From UMGS1491 sp944380925 (GTDB taxonomy: Bacteria; Bacillota; Clostridia; Oscillospirales; Acutalibacteraceae): a DNA stretch of 64,000 nucleotides. The stretch's first letter is position 1, and each line of letters starts with the position of its first letter. The stretch covers positions 124,001 through 188,000 of the forward strand of contig CALWJD010000001.1 of NCBI GenBank assembly GCA_944380925.1, given 5' to 3'. The notes under the pieces were generated by a model. That model did no database searches. It worked only from the letters and a program-made list of their open reading frames with translations, and had not been told where the DNA came from. A program made the position numbers and the translations under genes. Below are positions 18,025 through 26,508 of this stretch, piece after piece.

Positions 18025-18101
18025 TGGTGGGAACAATAGGACTCGAACCTATGACCCCTTGCTTGTAAGGCAAGTGCTCTAACCAACTGAGCTATGCTCC
18101 C
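18025..18101 (-). tRNA. tRNA-Val (TAC)
   Basis: Starts GGGAGCATAGCTC, anticodon TAC within CCTTACAAG, T-loop GTTCGAGT, CCA encoded. It is the first tRNA of the cluster. Confidence 0.95.
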
Positions 18102-18211
18102 AAATGTACAAGCACACAAAATGCTCCTTACACTATCCGTTAATGATGATAAGCATAGCACCTTATAAATACACCCAGGTCAAAATCTTATCACTTGCAC
18201 CAACATATAAA

Positions 18212-18240
18212 ATGATATCATCACATAAAAATTATGTCAA
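18212..18240 (-). promoter_or_regulatory. Promoter of the five-tRNA operon
   Basis: Minus-strand TTGACA-N17-TATCAT, about 110 nt upstream of tRNA-Val. The rest of the 18102-18338 gap shows nothing else. Confidence 0.75.
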
Positions 18241-18338
18241 GCATTTATTTTGCCAAGTAGAAAATATGGAATTACAATTAAAAGCCATTATTAAATATTT
18301 TTTGTTTATTTTGCGAACACCATTTGCGCCTTAACTTA

Positions 18339-19325
18339 TCATTTTTTCATCATCATTTTCTGGCGTATATCAGAGCCTAAAAATTCCAAACGGATATTAT
18401 TTCCGATAACACGAGAAACCATACGATAAGTATAGCTCTTTTCCATATCTTTCATAGTTAAGTTCGTGCTTATAATAGTCGGTTTACTCATCATGATACG
18501 TGAATTTATTATATTGTATATGGCTGCGCTTGAAAACGCAGTTGTGTATTCCGTGCCCAAATCATCAACTATTAACAAATCGCAATCTATATAGTGCCGC
18601 TCGCTTTCATCACTGCTTTGGTAATTTCGAAATTTTTCATTTTCCATTTTAGAAACTATATTCTGAGCCGAACCATAAATTACGCCAAACCCTTTATTTA
18701 TAACTTCTCTTGCAATCGATAAAGAAAGATGCGTTTTTCCAAGCCCCGTGCCACCGGTAAGCAAAAGTCCGGGCGAGCGTTTACTGAAATTATCAGCATA
18801 TTTTTTGCAAAATTCCAAAATTAAAGACATTCTCTTGCGCGGTGACTGGGAATTACCGTCACTTACAACATCAGAATAATAATCAAGCGAAAAATTTTCA
18901 AAAGACGAAAGCTCCAGAGGAGACATACTGTTTAAACGATTATAAGATTCTTTCTTTAGCATCTCTTTCATGCATTCGCACATTATTCCGTCCACAAATC
19001 CTTCGTCGCTACATTTTTTACATTTATGTACAACTTCAAGATAATCCTCAGGCAAATTAACACTTGCCAAAATTTCCTTAAGCTCGCTTCTTAACTCTTT
19101 GTTTTTTAGTCTTAATTTTATAAGTTCGCTTCTGGAATCTCCGCCCGAAAGAACAGCCCTTGCAGATTCAATTGCGGTGGAAGCAAGTTTCTTTTCTATT
19201 TCTTCGGCTAGTGGAAATCGCTTATATAAAATTTCTTTCTTTTTTGCAACATCTTCCCACGCGTTATTTCTTATTTTATACAATTTGTTTTGAACTTCTT
19301 CAAAAACTTCTCTGCTATATCCCAA
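18339..19325 (-). CDS. DnaC/DnaI-type helicase loader ATPase
   Basis: 328 residues from TTG 19325 behind AAGGAGC. There is a helical N-terminal helicase-binding domain, a zinc-binding cluster C102-x2-C105...C116-x-C118, then an AAA+ ATPase with Walker A GGTGLGKTH (191-199) and Walker B LLIVDDLGTE, and an arginine-finger region 'SYTYRMVSRVI'. It loads the replicative helicase DnaB/DnaC at oriC or restart sites. The DnaD-domain gene lies 22 nt upstream, the usual primosome pairing. Confidence 0.92.
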   Translation of the reverse strand: MGYSREVFEEVQNKLYKIRNNAWEDVAKKKEILYKRFPLAEEIEKKLASTAIESARAVLSGGDSRSELIKLRLKNKELRSELKEILASVNLPEDYLEVVHKCKKCSDEGFVDGIMCECMKEMLKKESYNRLNSMSPLELSSFENFSLDYYSDVVSDGNSQSPRKRMSLILEFCKKYADNFSKRSPGLLLTGGTGLGKTHLSLSIAREVINKGFGVIYGSAQNIVSKMENEKFRNYQSSDESERHYIDCDLLIVDDLGTEYTTAFSSAAIYNIINSRIMMSKPTIISTNLTMKDMEKSYTYRMVSRVIGNNIRLEFLGSDIRQKMMMKK

Positions 19326-19347
19326 TTTCTTTTTTGCTCCTTTTTAC

Positions 19348-20325
19348 TTATTTAGCGCTATCGAAAATACTGTAATTTTCGTAATCCTCAATGCTATAAG
19401 AGGGTCTATTTTCGCTTTTTGATGCACTGTTTTTAAACTTACGCCTGTTATTTTCCATAATCGCCTGCTCAATTGTAAATATTCCTTGCGTATGCCACCT
19501 TTTTATTATACTGTCCATATATTTTAATATGTATTTTCCGTTTGCATTGACGCACCTATCATATGCTTCTTTTATAAGATCACTCGAATAATTCCAGTCG
19601 CTTATCCAGCGCATAACGGCCTCCTCTTCTCTTGCCGTCGGCGCTCGATGGTCTATTCCTATTATTGATTCAAATTTTTTCCAGTTAAGACTTATTTTAT
19701 TTAGCTGAGCTATCTTTTTTTCAGCTTTTTCCAAATTATCTATACCTTGCTCAGCCCAAGAAGCACCCATTTTTTCAATATACCGCATGCCTGATTTTCC
19801 AATACTTACGGCATACTGAAGGAGCATTGTGATAACATCTACGGGAAGCCCTTCATTATCATGAAGGATTATCAAAGAACTTAAATCTCCGTTTGAAAGG
19901 GGTCTACCTAAAATTATTTGCGCTTCCTGTATTAAAAAATTTATATCCCTTGAAGTTTTAACACGATTGGCAATATAAAGATTATCCGGCCTTTGATATC
20001 TGGCTTGAGGCTTTTTATAACCTTCCAAATTTATATTTTGAGCTAAACTATCAGTATTTTTCGGCAAAGCGTGGTTATCGCCATAATCTATATTTTTCAC
20101 AATCCCGATGCACTGCCATTTATCCAAAGCATTCTCTATATCAGATTTAGAAAAATTCAAAAACTTTGAAAGATCCTCCGAACTAATCTTTTTTTCGCTA
20201 CTGCGTAGCAAACAAAGCAAAACCTTCATTTCGGTTTCGTTTGCTTCTTTTAAATATTTATCAACAATTTCGGAAGGAACGGCAAACACAGAATGCCAAA
20301 TTCCCATATTTATAATATAATCCAC
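19348..20325 (-). CDS. DnaD-domain primosomal protein
   Basis: 325 residues. GTG 20325 lies 6 nt after GGAG and gives MDYIINMGIWHSVFAVP; an in-frame TTG 12 nt upstream would sit inside that site. The N-terminal winged-helix part (about 1-80) is followed by a basic linker and two DnaB_2/DnaD helical modules: 'EAQIILGRPLSNGDLSSLIILHD' and 'IIGIDHRAPTAREEEAVMRWISDWNYSSDLI' (read in parts). It partners the downstream DnaC-like loader in replication initiation or restart. Confidence 0.9.
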   Translation of the reverse strand: MDYIINMGIWHSVFAVPSEIVDKYLKEANETEMKVLLCLLRSSEKKISSEDLSKFLNFSKSDIENALDKWQCIGIVKNIDYGDNHALPKNTDSLAQNINLEGYKKPQARYQRPDNLYIANRVKTSRDINFLIQEAQIILGRPLSNGDLSSLIILHDNEGLPVDVITMLLQYAVSIGKSGMRYIEKMGASWAEQGIDNLEKAEKKIAQLNKISLNWKKFESIIGIDHRAPTAREEEAVMRWISDWNYSSDLIKEAYDRCVNANGKYILKYMDSIIKRWHTQGIFTIEQAIMENNRRKFKNSASKSENRPSYSIEDYENYSIFDSAK

Positions 20326-20373
20326 TTTTTTCTCCAAAAAATTAATTTTTTCGCTTTAATATACTTAAATATA

Positions 20374-20402
20374 ATTATATATTTTTAAGTAGCTTATATC
20401 AA
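20374..20402 (-). promoter_or_regulatory. Promoter of the dnaD-dnaC operon
   Basis: Minus-strand TTGATA-N17-TATAAT, about 50 nt upstream of the GTG start. Confidence 0.75.
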
Positions 20403-20417
20403 GAATAACATAAATAA

Positions 20418-20452
20418 TACAGGCAATTGGCAAACAATGCCAACTGCCTGTA
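20418..20452 (-). terminator. Terminator-like hairpin after the HU gene
   Basis: CAGGCA-x-TTGGCA / TGCCAA-x-TGCCTG stem (12 of 13 bp) with a 5-nt loop, 26 nt after the HU stop; the tail is AT-rich rather than a pure T run. Confidence 0.6.
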
Positions 20453-20477
20453 CACAAATAAACTTTTTAAAAAATTA

Positions 20478-20753
20478 CTATTTGTTTACCGCATCTTTAA
20501 GAGCTTTACCTGCTTTGAAAGCCGGAGCTTTTGATGCAGGAATCTTAATCGGATTACCGGTTCTTGGATCACGGCCCGTACGCGCTTCACGTTTACGAAC
20601 TTCAAATGTACCAAATCCCACCAATTGGACTTTGCCTTGAGCAGCGAGTTCTTCGGTAACAGCTTCGATAAAAGCAGCTAATGCTTTTTCCGAATCTTTT
20701 TTGGTAAGTTCGCTCTTCTCAGAAATTTTTGCTACGAGTTCTGATCTGTTCAT
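20478..20753 (-). CDS. hup: HU-type DNA-binding protein
   Basis: 91 residues from ATG 20753 behind GGAGG; upstream in-frame codons lack a site. The sequence MNRSELVAKISEKSELTKKDSEKAL and the DNA-arm signature 'GFGTFEVRKREARTGRDPRTG' are classic HU. It bends and compacts DNA in the nucleoid. The long 5' UTR (about 65 nt) contains a GGTGCG...GCACC hairpin. Confidence 0.96.
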   Translation of the reverse strand: MNRSELVAKISEKSELTKKDSEKALAAFIEAVTEELAAQGKVQLVGFGTFEVRKREARTGRDPRTGNPIKIPASKAPAFKAGKALKDAVNK

Positions 20754-20818
20754 AAATAAATAACCTCCATTTTTTCGGTGCACTAAAATACGCACCACTA
20801 CTACCTTGCTGGCAGTTT

Positions 20819-20847
20819 AATTTATGTATTTTAAACCAGCATGTCAA
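20819..20847 (-). promoter_or_regulatory. Promoter of the HU gene
   Basis: Minus-strand TTGACA-N17-TAAATT, 66 nt upstream of the ATG. Confidence 0.7.
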
Positions 20848-20852
20848 TATTA

Positions 20853-21617
20853 CTACACTTTATTTTTATTTGCAAGCGAAAATTTATATAAAAATTCATT
20901 TTTATATCTTTCACATGCATCATAAAGCGCACTTTCGGCATCAACGCTCACTAATCTGGACACCTCAGTTATAGAAAACAGTAGGTCTCCAAGCTCTTTT
21001 CCATAATTTTCCTGATGCCCATTTAAAATTAAATGTTCCAAATAATTTAATTTTTCAAAAGTTTGATTTAAGGCATCTTCAACCGAATAAATTCCATATC
21101 CTGCTCTTGCGGCTCTTATTTGAACTTTTTCGGCACGCATTAGGGCCGGTAATATTTTAGAAATATTCTTTACGCTTTCTACAACACTCTCGTTGCGTGC
21201 TCTTAAATTAGAAAATCTCCCGCCACAAGCGCCGCCATAGTCTGAAGTTTTCTCATCTCTTGCATATCTTAAATGATTACCAAGCATCTCATCCGGAAAA
21301 ATGTGCGGGTAGCGAAGTATTATTTCCCTGCAAATTTTATCAACTATATCTTCAAAAGAAAAATTGCCTCTTTTTTCCTCAATATTACAGTGTAGCGCCA
21401 CTTGAAACAAAACATTTCCCAACGATTCTTTGAGCATTTGAATATCGTTTAAATCAATAGCTTCTATAACTTCATATGTTTCCTCAATCAAATCGGACCT
21501 TATATTTGAATGGGACTGCGCCCTATCCCACGAGCCACCGCTTGCCTCCCTTAAAGTATTTACGATTTCCAAAAAATCACCTAATGAGTATTTTCGTTTA
21601 CTACGAACCAATTCCAT
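20853..21617 (-). CDS. mazG: MazG-family nucleoside triphosphate pyrophosphohydrolase
   Basis: 254 residues from ATG 21617 behind ACGGAG. It has two MazG-like halves. The first carries 'GGSWDRAQSHSNIRSDLIEETYEVIEAID', read as the EExxE metal-binding helix with a distal Asp. The second has 'KVQIRAARAGYGI' and 'KELGDLLFSITEVSRL'. MazG hydrolyses NTPs to NMP and pyrophosphate, for housecleaning or (p)ppGpp-linked control. It lies 69 nt after the flippase gene, with a terminator between, and before HU. Confidence 0.9.
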   Translation of the reverse strand: MELVRSKRKYSLGDFLEIVNTLREASGGSWDRAQSHSNIRSDLIEETYEVIEAIDLNDIQMLKESLGNVLFQVALHCNIEEKRGNFSFEDIVDKICREIILRYPHIFPDEMLGNHLRYARDEKTSDYGGACGGRFSNLRARNESVVESVKNISKILPALMRAEKVQIRAARAGYGIYSVEDALNQTFEKLNYLEHLILNGHQENYGKELGDLLFSITEVSRLVSVDAESALYDACERYKNEFLYKFSLANKNKV

Positions 21618-21633
21618 AAAAATCCTACTCTCC

Positions 21634-21680
21634 GTAAAAATAATAGCAAATGTAAAATATTGGAAAATTTTACATTTGCT
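21634..21680 (-). terminator. Terminator between the flippase gene and mazG
   Basis: Perfect 14-bp stem AGCAAATGTAAAAT / ATTTTACATTTGCT with an 8-nt loop, followed on the minus strand by ATTATTTTT. Confidence 0.88.
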
Positions 21681-21686
21681 TCCATA

Positions 21687-23468
21687 TTACCCCAATAAGT
21701 GATATTTTTCAAGTACTTTCACAATTTTTTTGCTTTTTGGAATGGAACTAAGATCCGAATACGTTATGGCTCTAAATAAAAACAACGCTATTAAGTAGGC
21801 AAAAGCTGCCAATAAAATGGCTATTAGTGTTGAAAGTTTCGGATTAATAAATCTTATAAATAATCCGTGCGATAAATATGCAACCGCTCCACACACAAGT
21901 CCACACAGCAATGGTTTACCGATTATAGCTAACAAATCCACCTTGATTCTCGCTTCTCTATTTAGAAGTATTATTCCGCTAACGCATACAAATAAATAAC
22001 AAACTAGTGTTCCTATTCCGGCGCCTTGAATGTTTATTTCAGGTATTCCAACCAAAATATAATTAAGCACCACCTTCATAATCATACCAATAGTTAGTAT
22101 CTTAAGTGGCAAATCGGCTCTCCCGATCGCTTGGAGCATACCGCATATCGGAGTACTTATAGCAATTAAAATCGTCGCCAGTGCATAAAGCTGCATTATC
22201 TCTGCAGAAATAAATATCTCACACTTTCGACTTGTACCCATGGTATTATAAATCAAATCCATTATTGGATGAGAAAGGACTGACATTCCTATACCCATAG
22301 GAAAAGAAATTATTGCCGTTAGTTTCATAACCGTTTCAATATTTGATTTGATTTTTGATTTAACTCCTTTAACCCAAGAGGTTGTAACATTTGGAAGAGC
22401 ACTTATGGAAAAACCTTGCGTAATCGTCGGTAAAAGCATTGTAATTGTACTCATATACGCAAAACAACCGGCAAGAAAATTATGAGTTTTTCCCTCTCCT
22501 ACTACTTCGCCGGGAATAAGCCCTTCATAGACTTTTAGCAAAATATCGGGCGTACTGTTCATAATATCGCTGAGCCTACGCTGAACAAGCATCGCGTCAA
22601 TCGCACCCGCCAAATTCATTATTATTGCTCCCAGCGCTATCGGGGTTGCAATGCTCCAGAGCATTTTTACTATTTTTTTTCTATCATGCGCTTCGGGAGA
22701 TTCTTCAATTTCTTTTTTTGTTATTCCATCACCTGAAAGTTTATACTTTAGAAAAATATATATAAATCCCGAAATAGACCCCAAAGTAATACCAAGCACC
22801 GCTCCTGCCGATGCAAATGGCAGCGTTGCATCAAAAGCCAAAGCTTCACTTTCATAATAATTTCCAAAAACGGTACCATATAAGCTATATTCGTTCATTC
22901 CGTACCACACAACAAACGCAGAAAGTCCCACACCGAAAATAACTTTTCCGATTGCCTCTACAATTTCGGAAACAGCAGTCGGAATCATATTTCTAAGGCC
23001 TTCGTAATAGCCTTTGTAAATAGAAATCAAACACGAAAACAAAACAGTCGGAGATAATGCAAGCAAAGAATAAATGGCTCCGGGAGAATGTGTAAATTTA
23101 GCGCACAAAGGCGAACCTACTATCATAAGTACTGTTGCTATCAGACCCATAAAAATAAATATCGGAACAGATACTTTATGAATCATGCGAACATCTTTAT
23201 ATCTTTTGGCGGTCATATTTTGGGCAACCATTCGGGAAATCGCTATCGGAAGGCCTGCAGTTGCAAGTGCATAAAGAGGGTTATAAAGGCTGTAAGCAAT
23301 GTTAAAATAGCCTTGCCCCACTCCTCCCAAAATATAAGCAAGCGGTATTTTAAAAGCCGCTCCGGCAAGCTTTACTATCAGCATACCAACAGCCATTATA
23401 AGCGCACCAAGAGCGAATGACTGATGTACTTTTTTTGATTTTTTTTCTTCTTGAAGCGTGTTCACCAT
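21687..23468 (-). CDS. SpoVB/MurJ-type lipid-linked oligosaccharide flippase
   Basis: 593 residues with about 14 hydrophobic segments, MOP superfamily. Family signs are 'GALIMAVGMLIVKLAGAAFKIPLAYILG' at the start, 'GLPIAISRMVAQN', 'YYEGLRNMIPTAVSEIVEA' and 'GMLQAIGRADLPLKIL'. Members flip lipid II or related precursors; Firmicutes SpoVB acts in spore cortex synthesis, and YtgP/MurJ acts in vegetative growth. Which of the two this is cannot be decided from the window alone. It is followed by its own terminator. Confidence 0.88.
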   Translation of the reverse strand: MVNTLQEEKKSKKVHQSFALGALIMAVGMLIVKLAGAAFKIPLAYILGGVGQGYFNIAYSLYNPLYALATAGLPIAISRMVAQNMTAKRYKDVRMIHKVSVPIFIFMGLIATVLMIVGSPLCAKFTHSPGAIYSLLALSPTVLFSCLISIYKGYYEGLRNMIPTAVSEIVEAIGKVIFGVGLSAFVVWYGMNEYSLYGTVFGNYYESEALAFDATLPFASAGAVLGITLGSISGFIYIFLKYKLSGDGITKKEIEESPEAHDRKKIVKMLWSIATPIALGAIIMNLAGAIDAMLVQRRLSDIMNSTPDILLKVYEGLIPGEVVGEGKTHNFLAGCFAYMSTITMLLPTITQGFSISALPNVTTSWVKGVKSKIKSNIETVMKLTAIISFPMGIGMSVLSHPIMDLIYNTMGTSRKCEIFISAEIMQLYALATILIAISTPICGMLQAIGRADLPLKILTIGMIMKVVLNYILVGIPEINIQGAGIGTLVCYLFVCVSGIILLNREARIKVDLLAIIGKPLLCGLVCGAVAYLSHGLFIRFINPKLSTLIAILLAAFAYLIALFLFRAITYSDLSSIPKSKKIVKVLEKYHLLG

Positions 23469-23659
23469 TGAATAACTTACCTCTTAACAGAAATTTTTCT
23501 TTAAAATATCTTTTCAAATATATTATAGTATATTACGCTCTTAACTTCTATATGTATATTTTGAAAATGACAAAAACGATTTTATATTGTTTAAAAGCCA
23601 CACATTTTTTATAAAAACAAAAAAAATAATAATCTATATATAAATTCAAATTTTAATTC

Positions 23660-23688
23660 TTGACATTCCGTAAAAATATTGGTAGAAT
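23660..23688 (+). promoter_or_regulatory. Promoter of tRNA-Met
   Basis: TTGACA-N17-TAGAAT, with the -10 box 26 nt upstream of the tRNA 5' end. The rest of the 23469-23714 gap is AT-rich and otherwise empty. Confidence 0.8.
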
Positions 23689-23714
23689 TGATAGTGCTTA
23701 ACCGAATAAAATTC

Positions 23715-23791
23715 GGGCCATTAGCTCAGTTGGTTAGAGCAACCGGCTCATAACCGGTCGGTCCTAGGTTCGAGTCCTAGATGGCCCACCA
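23715..23791 (+). tRNA. tRNA-Met (CAT), elongator type
   Basis: 7-bp acceptor GGGCCAT/ATGGCCC, D-loop TTGGTTAGAGC, anticodon CAT, T-loop GTTCGAGT, CCA encoded. A CAT anticodon could also be a lysidine-modified tRNA-Ile; the sequence alone does not settle it. The perfect acceptor pairing rules out the initiator. Confidence 0.9.
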
Positions 23792-23795
23792 TAAT

Positions 23796-23827
23796 ACCCC
23801 CACACGTTTAATGTGTGGGGGTTATTT
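23796..23827 (+). terminator. Terminator after tRNA-Met
   Basis: Perfect 10-bp stem ACCCCCACAC / GTGTGGGGGT, 7-nt loop, then TATTT. Confidence 0.85.
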
Positions 23828-23917
23828 ATAGCTTAATATCATATTAGTTATCAAATCACTATTTTTAAGCGTTCTCACTCTAACTAAATCCTAGTAAACA
23901 TAAATAAGTGTAATTAA

Positions 23918-24310
23918 CTAAAGTATTGCCCGAACCCAAAATATCATTTCAGAAACTTGTTCTTTGCTATATTTAAGTTTACATAACATCGCATCATTTA
24001 GATAAAAAGCTATAGTACCATCTTCATAAAGATCTGTTCTTAGAGTAAGCTCATCCTTGCCCCTCTTACTTTCTTCCAACCTAGGAAGCATATCACTTAC
24101 ATCTTCCATCACGGTACTATAAGCTTTCTTGACATTCGCATCTTTGGAGTTCTGAAAAAATTTGCTAAAATGCTGATTCAAAGCTTTATCAAGTCTCTTT
24201 ACCTTACATTGACTCTCGATGCTCACGCTATTGTCCTCACTAGAAAACGTAATCAAATAATCGCTTCCAAATCTATTAGCTTTCATAGTCTTTCCTTTAA
24301 TGTTTTTCAT
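23918..24310 (-). CDS. Hypothetical protein behind a dispersed 5' control cassette
   Basis: 130 residues, not recognised. It is soluble and mixed-charge, with no signal peptide or membrane segment. Visible pieces are 'SDYLITFSSEDNSVSIES', a helical middle, and an end 'YLNDAMLCKLKYSKEQVSE'. ATG 24310 is 2 nt after GAAAGGTAGGTAATTA, the ribosome-binding block also found before 48478-49128 and at 55289. The upstream TTGACA, TA run and AAGAAGTG palindrome are shared as well. Shared control suggests these genes belong to one regulon although the proteins do not look alike. Confidence 0.65.
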   Translation of the reverse strand: MKNIKGKTMKANRFGSDYLITFSSEDNSVSIESQCKVKRLDKALNQHFSKFFQNSKDANVKKAYSTVMEDVSDMLPRLEESKRGKDELTLRTDLYEDGTIAFYLNDAMLCKLKYSKEQVSEMIFWVRAIL

Positions 24311-24403
24311 TCTAATTACCTACCTTTCAAGTTTAAAATATAAATTATAATTTAAGAAGTGGTCACTTCTTGTAGTTATTATATATATATAATTGTCAAG
24401 CGT
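24311..24403 (-). repeat. Dispersed 5' control cassette, copy 1
   Basis: On the minus strand: TTGACA, a TATATATA run, the palindrome AAGAAGTG-AC-CACTTCTT (24354-24371), then GAAAGGTAGGTAATTA directly before the ATG. The same order of elements occurs at 49129-49225 (-) and 55227-55305 (+). Confidence 0.7.
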
Positions 24404-24452
24404 TTTTTGAAAATTTTATATTTTTTATTTAAAAATAATTTTTTCCATCATA

Positions 24453-24481
24453 TTGTATGCCAAATATACACATGATATAAT
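24453..24481 (+). promoter_or_regulatory. Promoter of asnB
   Basis: TTGTAT-N17-TATAAT with an extended -10 (TGA just upstream), 66 nt before the ATG. A small GGAGC...GCTCC hairpin lies in the 5' UTR at 24488-24512. Confidence 0.75.
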
Positions 24482-24546
24482 CAAGTTTGGAGCGCCGATA
24501 AACAGGCTCCTATACGATATACAAAATCTTTTGGAGGCAAAAAAAT

Positions 24547-26385
24547 ATGTGCGGAATTTGCGGATTTACGGGAGAAATCCAAAACAAAACAAAAGTTATA
24601 GAAAACATGGCGGATTTAATAACCCACCGAGGTCCGGATAGTGCTGGATTTTTCGTGGATAAAGATGTATCCATGGGCTTTAGACGCCTTAGCATAATAG
24701 ATATTGATGGCGGCGAGCAGCCGATTTACAACGAAACCAACAATTTAGTTCTCACATTTAATGGTGAAATTTATAACTATAAAGAGTTAAAAGAAGAATT
24801 AATCCAAAAAAATCATAAATTTTATACTCAAACGGATTCGGAAGTTTTAGTACACGGCTTCGAAGAATGGGGCAAAGATTTGCTCCCAAAACTCAGAGGT
24901 ATGTTTGCTTTTGCGATTTGGGATCGTGAAAACAAAACGCTTTTTATGGCAAGAGATCCTTTTGGAATAAAGCCGCTTCACTGGTCAAAAATTGGTGAAA
25001 ATTTCGTATATGCTTCGGAAATTAAGAGCATTTTGGCGTTCCCGAATTTCGAAAAAAAGTTCAACCAAAAAATGCTTGATAAATACCTTTCTTTCCAATA
25101 TGCCGTACCGCCCGAAACATTTTTTGAAAACGTCTATTGCCTAATGCCGGGGCACTACATGTATTACAAAGACGGAAAAGCAAAAATAGAAAGATACTTT
25201 GAAGCCAAATTTAATATTAATGAAGATTTGGATTTGGAAACCGCTTCAAAGCAAATAGAAGATGTATTTAAAAACTCGGTTGAAGCGCACAGAATCAGCG
25301 ATGTTGAGGTTGGCTGTTTCCTTTCAAGCGGAGTGGATTCAAGCTACGTTTCCTCATACTTTGAAGGTCAAAAAGCGTTTACCGTGGGTTTTGATTTCGG
25401 TGAAAAGTATAACGAAGTCACTTGGGCGCAAAATCTATCTAAAAAAATAGGCATTAATCATCACTATAAAATAATTTCATCGGAAGAATTTTGGAATTCG
25501 ATAAAAAAAGTTCAGTACCATATGGATCAGCCCCTTGCCGACCCCTCATGCATAGCTCTTTACTTTGTTTCCAAACTCGCAAGCGAGCATGTTAAAGTAG
25601 TACTTTCGGGCGAGGGCGCAGATGAACTCTTTGGCGGATATACGGTTTACAACGAACCAAGAGTATTTAGGCTCTATCAAAAAATATTTAATCAAAAAGC
25701 TCGTACGTTCCTTGCAAATTTGGTCAAGAAAATTCCTTTTAGGTTTAAAGGAAGAAGTTTTATAATCAGAGGAGAAAATACCGTCGAAAACAAATTCATC
25801 GGCAATGCGTTCATGTTTTCCGAAGAGGATAAGAAAAAAATTCTTAAAAATTCGGCTTTAGCCACTCGCCCACAAGATGTTTGCAAGCCGCTTTATGAAA
25901 GAGCCAAAAACTACGATGACGTAACAAAAATGCAGTATCTTGACATCAACATGTGGATGGTAGGAGATATCCTTTTAAAAGCTGACAGAATGAGTATGGC
26001 AAATTCGCTGGAGCTCAGAGTTCCGTTCCTTGATAAAGAGGTATTTAAGGTTGCATCCACAATACCCACAAAATTAAAGACTCCGAAAGAAAATACCAAA
26101 TATGCTTTAAGACAAGCCGCCATGAAAAGACTGCCTTTTGATACCGCACAAAAAGAAAAGCTTGGATTCCCTGTTCCAACTAGGGTTTGGCTGCGTGATA
26201 AAAAGTATTATGGCATAGTAAAAGATGCATTCCTTTCAGATGCGGCAGCTAAATTCTTTAATTGCGAGGAGCTTATTTCAATACTTGATGATCACTATAA
26301 CGGGAAATGGGATAACAGCAGAAAAATCTGGACAATTTATATATTCATAGTTTGGTATAATATCTACTTTAAAGAAATTAATTAG
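24547..26385 (+). CDS. asnB: Asparagine synthetase (glutamine-hydrolysing)
   Basis: 612 residues, normal for AsnB. Cys2 of MCGICGF is the glutaminase nucleophile. The N-terminal Ntn domain is followed by the ATP-pyrophosphatase synthetase domain with 'GCFLSSGVDSSYV' (PP loop) and 'LSGEGADELFGGY'. It makes asparagine from aspartate, glutamine and ATP. ATG 24547 follows TTGGAGG. It is monocistronic, with its own promoter and terminator. An asparaginase gene (49700) elsewhere in the window runs the opposite reaction. Confidence 0.96.
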   Translation: MCGICGFTGEIQNKTKVIENMADLITHRGPDSAGFFVDKDVSMGFRRLSIIDIDGGEQPIYNETNNLVLTFNGEIYNYKELKEELIQKNHKFYTQTDSEVLVHGFEEWGKDLLPKLRGMFAFAIWDRENKTLFMARDPFGIKPLHWSKIGENFVYASEIKSILAFPNFEKKFNQKMLDKYLSFQYAVPPETFFENVYCLMPGHYMYYKDGKAKIERYFEAKFNINEDLDLETASKQIEDVFKNSVEAHRISDVEVGCFLSSGVDSSYVSSYFEGQKAFTVGFDFGEKYNEVTWAQNLSKKIGINHHYKIISSEEFWNSIKKVQYHMDQPLADPSCIALYFVSKLASEHVKVVLSGEGADELFGGYTVYNEPRVFRLYQKIFNQKARTFLANLVKKIPFRFKGRSFIIRGENTVENKFIGNAFMFSEEDKKKILKNSALATRPQDVCKPLYERAKNYDDVTKMQYLDINMWMVGDILLKADRMSMANSLELRVPFLDKEVFKVASTIPTKLKTPKENTKYALRQAAMKRLPFDTAQKEKLGFPVPTRVWLRDKKYYGIVKDAFLSDAAAKFFNCEELISILDDHYNGKWDNSRKIWTIYIFIVWYNIYFKEIN

Positions 26386-26387
26386 TA

Positions 26388-26420
26388 AAAACACCTCCCA
26401 ATAAATCGGGAGGTGTTTTA
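26388..26420 (+). terminator. Terminator of asnB
   Basis: Perfect stem AAAACACCTCCC / GGGAGGTGTTTT with an 8-nt loop, directly after the stop. Confidence 0.9.
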
Positions 26421-26444
26421 TATCATTACATACAAACAATACTA

Positions 26445-26473
26445 TTGACAAAATGTTATAAATTTGTTATAAT
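26445..26473 (+). promoter_or_regulatory. Consensus promoter of the ankyrin-like gene
   Basis: TTGACA-N17-TATAAT, an exact match to the sigma-A consensus, 36 nt before the probable start at 26509. Confidence 0.85.
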
Positions 26474-26508
26474 AAGGCCGTGATATTTTTATGTGAGGAT
26501 TATCATTT

